In this document: in pieces, positions 60,113 through 64,000 of the stretch
Layout: every line of letters starts with the position of its first letter
Numbering within the stretch: position 1 is the first letter of the stretch
Assembly: GCA_003820375.1 (NCBI GenBank)
Contig: RPQH01000013.1
Span: 1-64,000 of the forward strand
Source of the DNA: Ignavibacteriota bacterium
GTDB taxonomy: Bacteria; Bacteroidota; Ignavibacteria; Tepidaquicellales; OLB5
DNA length: 64,000 bases
Direction of reading: 5' to 3'
Program-made: the position numbers and the translations under genes
The notes under the pieces: model-generated
The model's database searches: none
What the model saw: the letters and a program-made list of their open reading frames with translations, nothing else
What the model was told of the DNA's origin: nothing

Positions 60113-60568
60113 TTATAATCCTGGAATATAAAACTTTATGACAAGTTTTGTTAATTCATTTAAAATATTTTCCGCGTTTTGATCGCTTTGTTTTTTCTTC
60201 AAGATACTATATTCAATTTTAAGCCGCGAAATAATTTCAATTCTTTTACTTTCAATTTGAGTTTGTAAACTTTCAATTTCTCCTAAAGCGTTTAAATGCT
60301 TTTTATCTGCTGTATTATATTCTATTCCAGTCATTGAACTAATTACATTATTAGCTAGCTTAATTAGTTCTATTGTTTTATTTAAATGATCCTGGAACGT
60401 CTCCGGGCTTAATACATGGTTTAATGATTTAATATTCATAGATTCATCTTGAAACGCGGCTAGTGTTTCAGTTAGTTTTTTTATTGATGTATCAAAAGGG
60501 GTTTGACTGCAGTTGTAAGAATTCTTAAATACTATAATAAAAATCAATAATAAAGATAATTTTTTCAT
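60113..60568 (-). CDS. secreted/lipoprotein-like helical protein, sole minus-strand gene of the element (moron candidate)
   Basis: KKLSLLLIFIIVFKNSYNC signal/lipobox-like, helical remainder. Confidence 0.6.
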   Translation of the reverse strand: MKKLSLLLIFIIVFKNSYNCSQTPFDTSIKKLTETLAAFQDESMNIKSLNHVLSPETFQDHLNKTIELIKLANNVISSMTGIEYNTADKKHLNALGEIESLQTQIESKRIEIISRLKIEYSILKKKQSDQNAENILNELTKLVIKFYIPGL

Positions 60569-60757
60569 GTTTTTATTTTCTGCTTAATTTATAATAAGTT
60601 ATTGGTGAAAAGATTGAATTTTAATTTTGCGTTTTTTATTAAAATTTACTTACTATTTAATTTACTACTTGACTTACTACGTGTTTACTACGTCGTAAAT
60701 ATGTGAACTATTGTAAACTACTCACAAATATAACAACAAAAGTCAATATTTTCACTG

Positions 60758-60859
60758 CTTCTCAAATTGAGAAGAGCTAAAAACAGCTAAATTTTACCGA
60801 TTCTCAATTTGAGAATCGCAAATTCTCAATTTGAGAATCGCAAATTCTCAAATTGAGAA
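60758..60859. repeat. four palindromes of core TTCTCAA(A/T)TTGAGAA (iteron/operator array)
   Basis: 60758-60774, 60798-60818, 60822-60838, 60845-60859; centres 60766, 60808, 60830, 60852. Confidence 0.92.
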
Positions 60860-61012
60860 GAACCTCTTATCAATTTGCAAAGTCTATCTATATAAGGATT
60901 TAATAGGATTAAATAATGAATACACGGGGAATGTATATCTAGTGTGTGTTTTCTTCTTTTATATTTTTTTAAGTTAGTACTTGACAATTATTTAAATCAT
61001 TGTTATTATTGT

Positions 61013-61040
61013 TTGTGGATAAAATGAGAAATAATATATA
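61013..61040 (+). repeat. right att repeat TTGTGGATAAAATGAGAAATAATATATA
   Basis: 27/28 identical to 42737..42764. Confidence 0.9.
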
Positions 61041-61051
61041 TTATGTAAAGT
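61024..61051 (+). other. candidate chromosomal dif site ATGAGAAATAA-TATATA-TTATGTAAAGT
   Basis: 11+6+11 layout; right 19 nt match the B. subtilis dif (AATATATATTATGTAAACT, recalled) at 18/19. Confidence 0.85.
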
Positions 61052-61162
61052 TGATTGTTTACAAAAATGTTGTTTATTGTTGATAACTAATTGAATATAT
61101 CTCCCCTATTATTATGGAGTTCGTAGAGTTTATAGAGTTCTTAGAGTTCTTAGAGTTTCACT

Positions 61163-61188
61163 CTTTCCCAAATTTCTATTTGGGAAAG
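61163..61188. repeat. REP-like hairpin CTTTCCCAAAT-TTCT-ATTTGGGAAAG
   Basis: Identical to 38580..38605. Confidence 0.88.
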
Positions 61189-61221
61189 GTTGAACGGTGG
61201 ATTAATAATCTTCTGAGATTC

Positions 61222-61247
61222 CCTTACTAAATAAAGATTTGGTAAGA
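61222..61247. repeat. degenerate REP-like hairpin (CCTTACTAAATAAAGATTTGGTAAGA)
   Basis: Near match to the CCTTACC form. Confidence 0.6.
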
Positions 61248-61546
61248 AGTGATATGGAAAATCACGTAGAGATAATATTATGGAAGCGTTTGTTGAGTAT
61301 ATAGAGTTTACAGAGTTTTACTCTTTCTCAAATATTTCTAAATCCATTAGGACCATTTAGAAATATCATTTAAAAGGATTTTAAATTCAGATGTGTTTTT
61401 TATTGATTGAAATTGCCAACGGTTATTTCTGCTTTATATATAGTATGGATATTTAACTATTACAAATATTTACATATTCTTTACAATTATGAAATTTTAT
61501 AAACTTAATTGAATGTTATATTTAGCAAACTAATTTACTTTATATT

Positions 61547-62209
61547 ATGAAAAAAATATTCTTTTTACTGCCATTTTTCATTTTTATAACATTTGTCAAT
61601 GCACAGTCATCACGGAGCATTGCAAAGTACTATGCTGAGAAAATATATGAAAGAGTTGAATCTGATGATAAAGATGTCATTGCAACTGCGAAAAGTATTA
61701 TTAACAGAAGAAATACCGGCAGCTTAACTGTTGAAGATATTTGCAAGATTTATGATTACATGTACAATAACTGGACGTATGTAAGTGATCCTGATTATAA
61801 AGATGATTTCCAGTACGCAACCGAATCACTGCAAATAATGCAGGGTGATTGTGAGGACTTTGCCATAGCAATAGCATCACTGGTAAATTCTGTCGGCGGT
61901 GATGCAAGAGTGATTGTGATACCCGGGCATTGCTTTGCCGAAGTATATTTAACTTCTGATAAAGAACGTGTATCAGATTATCTTAATACAATGAATAATT
62001 ATTATACCAGTCCGGGTGCTAGAAAAATCGGGGTGAGTAAAGTAACATCTATAAATTACCATTACGATAAAGACCGCACTGTATGGATAAATTTCGATTA
62101 TACTTCAAAGTATCCCGGCGGTCCTTTTATGGATACAGATGATTATACAGAACACATTGTCGTATATGAGGATGGAACATATAGAATGGCTTATTTGAAT
62201 ATAGAGTAG
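61547..62209 (+). CDS. secreted transglutaminase-like domain protein (host side of dif)
   Basis: Signal peptide; MQGDCEDFAIAIASLVNSVGGDARVIVIPGHCFAEVYL. Confidence 0.85.
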   Translation: MKKIFFLLPFFIFITFVNAQSSRSIAKYYAEKIYERVESDDKDVIATAKSIINRRNTGSLTVEDICKIYDYMYNNWTYVSDPDYKDDFQYATESLQIMQGDCEDFAIAIASLVNSVGGDARVIVIPGHCFAEVYLTSDKERVSDYLNTMNNYYTSPGARKIGVSKVTSINYHYDKDRTVWINFDYTSKYPGGPFMDTDDYTEHIVVYEDGTYRMAYLNIE

Positions 62210-62699
62210 AGAGTTTGGAGAGTTTGAGAGTTTTAGTGCTATGAATTCAAGAGTTGTGAGTTTATTAAGTATCTTCATCCCCTATTTCCCAATCCGACTA
62301 AGCAGCTTCATTTGGGAAAGCCATTAGAATGGTTTACAATTGGTTATAGCCAAGAATGATTTACAATTGGTGATAGACAATGGGTTACTGATATAAGTTC
62401 GGATGAACAGCAATATCAACATGAATTATATTAACATCTCCAGACTTTGAATAACGGATTACCCATTGCAAATTTTCCTGTATGGATGATTTACAATTGC
62501 ATATGAACATTCGTCTCTCAGCAATTATAAATCCTGCAAGGCGGATAGTTTTCAAGGGGTATGCCGTTAATTTGAGTCTGGAGTTGTTAACTTAGTATAA
62601 GTGTTAATTCCGTTCTCACCTATTTATATCAGTAACCCCTTGTCTATTTTCCATTGCAAATCTCATAATCCATTGTATATCACCAATTGTAAATCTACT

Positions 62700-62762
62700 C
62701 TATCTGATGAATCTGATGAATCTGATGAATCTGACAAATCTGATGAATCTGACAAATCTTAT
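62700..62762. repeat. 9-bp tandem repeat (TCTGATGAA / TCTGACAAA)n
   Basis: Read directly upstream of nuoK. Confidence 0.9.
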
Positions 62763-62823
62763 AAATCCTTTGACATTTCACGTTATCATTTTTTTTCATA
62801 TTATTGTATTTTACTGAAATAAA

Positions 62824-63123
62824 ATGGGTATAAACTATTTTTTAATACTGGCACTTTTACTGTTTTCTATCGGCGTAGCAGGTGTACTGCTTCGCAGAAA
62901 TGCAATAATCGTGTTTATGTGTATAGAGTTAATGCTTAACTCTGTAAACCTTGTTTTCGTGTCATTTTCATCTTACCTGGGCAATTCGATCGGGCAGATA
63001 TTTGTCTTTTTCATAATGACCGTAGCTGCTGCTGAAGCGGCTGTCGGGCTTGCTATCATCATTGCCCTGTTCCGGAATAAAGAAACCATCAATATTGACG
63101 AAATTAATATTTTGAAATGGTAA
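62824..63123 (+). CDS. nuoK: NADH-quinone oxidoreductase subunit K
   Basis: [30 protein letters not shown]...[16 protein letters not shown]. Confidence 0.96.
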   Translation: MGINYFLILALLLFSIGVAGVLLRRNAIIVFMCIELMLNSVNLVFVSFSSYLGNSIGQIFVFFIMTVAAAEAAVGLAIIIALFRNKETINIDEINILKW

Positions 63124-64000
63124 ACTATTTTTTCCTTATTACTTTATTACCGCTTATTGGTTTTCTGGTCAACGGTATCTTCGGATATAAAATAAAAAAC
63201 GAAAAAGTTGCAGGTATCATTGGCTCAGGTACAATACTTGGTTCATTTATTATTGCACTAATTGCTTTCTTCCAGCTTCTTGGAATGCCCGCTGAACAAC
63301 GCACAATTACCGTAACATTATTCCAATGGATAACCGCAGGTTCATTTAATATCAGTGCTGCCTATCTGATAGATCCGCTGTCGGTAGTTATGTCATTAAT
63401 TATAACGGGAGTAGGATTTCTGATTCATGTTTATTCTATCGGGTACATGCACGGTGACAGAGGTTTTGCAAGGTTCTTTGCTTTCCTGAATCTCTTCATC
63501 TTTGCAATGCTGAATCTTGTGCTCGGTGATAATTTTCTTCTTATGTTTCTCGGCTGGGAAGGCGTTGGATTATGTTCTTACCTGCTAATCGGTTTCTGGT
63601 ATGAAAAGAAATTCACCGGCGATGCAGCAAATAAAGCATTCTGGGTTAACAGAATTGGCGACCTTGGCTTTATGATTGCCATGTTTTATATTTTAGTGAA
63701 TTTTGGCTCGTTAAATTTTGGTGCTGTATTTGGTGCAGCCGGCTCTTCAATTGCACCGGGCAGCACATTAATAACCGTTATTACTATATTATTATTTGTC
63801 GGAGCAACAGGTAAATCGGCTCAGATACCATTATTTATATGGCTTCCTGACGCTATGGCTGGTCCCACACCGGTTTCTGCTCTCATCCATGCGGCTACAA
63901 TGGTTACTGCGGGTGTATATATGGTTGCAAGATGCTCCATATTGTTTGCACTCGCTCCGTTTACAATGGATTTAATACTGGCAATCGGTGCCCTGACTGC
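63117..64000 (+). CDS. nuoL: NADH-quinone oxidoreductase subunit L (3' truncated by window end)
   Basis: ATG at 63117 overlaps nuoK stop; [58 protein letters not shown]. Confidence 0.95.
   Translation, partial: MVNYFFLITLLPLIGFLVNGIFGYKIKNEKVAGIIGSGTILGSFIIALIAFFQLLGMPAEQRTITVTLFQWITAGSFNISAAYLIDPLSVVMSLIITGVGFLIHVYSIGYMHGDRGFARFFAFLNLFIFAMLNLVLGDNFLLMFLGWEGVGLCSYLLIGFWYEKKFTGDAANKAFWVNRIGDLGFMIAMFYILVNFGSLNFGAVFGAAGSSIAPGSTLITVITILLFVGATGKSAQIPLFIWLPDAMAGPTPVSALIHAATMVTAGVYMVARCSILFALAPFTMDLILAIGALT

Larger units (their letters stand above)
42737..61040. mobile_element. integrase-less element inserted at dif, encoding tailless membrane-virus-like functions (candidate new prophage/IMEX)
   Basis: Flanked by 28-bp direct repeats (27/28 identical); right copy continues into a canonical dif XerD arm; nearly all genes co-oriented, phage-type lysis and structural-like genes; composition shift (GATC/GGCC rich). 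Confidence 0.85.

Noticed and set aside
60758-60859. Regular palindromic array looks CRISPR-like
   Set aside because: Units are palindromes with 5-25 bp gaps that are themselves similar; no unique spacers, no cas genes. Better explained as iterons/operators.
42737-61040. ICE/conjugative plasmid integration
   Set aside because: No relaxase, T4SS/VirB or coupling-protein genes recognised; no tyrosine/serine integrase.
61547-62209. Transglutaminase-like gene as part of the mobile element
   Set aside because: Lies beyond the dif site, has host-like composition, and a plain signal peptide without the element's TM-tail.
1-64000. tRNA/rRNA genes
   Set aside because: No cloverleaf-like or rRNA-conserved sequence recognised by eye; cannot exclude without tRNAscan/Infernal.

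Overview
The window is a low-GC chromosome segment. T9SS sorting tails (NYPNPFNPSTTI...), gene content and AT-rich codon use suggest Ignavibacteria/Bacteroidota, but that is inference. Ordinary host genes fill about 1-42.6 kb and 61.5-64 kb: prfB with its programmed frameshift, a LolC/E-like permease, menG/ubiE, nuoM, nuoN, nuoK-nuoL, nhaA, ssb, ATCase/OTC/carbamate kinase, several T9SS-secreted proteins, and a RAYT transposase with its REP hairpins. Between them sits an 18.3 kb element (42737..61040) that I consider the main discovery. It is bounded by a 28-bp direct repeat (27/28 identical) ending in TAATATATA. The right copy continues into a canonical dif XerD arm (TATATATTATGTAAAGT), while the left copy has a degenerate arm. 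The element encodes no integrase, so it looks like an XerCD/dif-exploiting integrated element (IMEX). Its cargo is tailless, membrane-virus-like: about eight consecutive small proteins with a near-identical C-terminal TM helix plus Lys tail, a very basic virion-type protein with TM segments, three consecutive beta-rich capsid-like candidates, a TM-anchored transglutaminase-like protein, an M15 endolysin, a glucosaminidase and a holin candidate. I recognise no terminase, portal, tail gene or Walker-type packaging ATPase. In the excised circle a palindrome (iteron-like) array, a DnaA box and the att site would lie directly upstream of a wHTH Rep-like gene. The element is rich in GATC and GGCC, whereas a host stretch I scanned is nearly devoid of both. 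All database-level claims are from memory; no searches were run.
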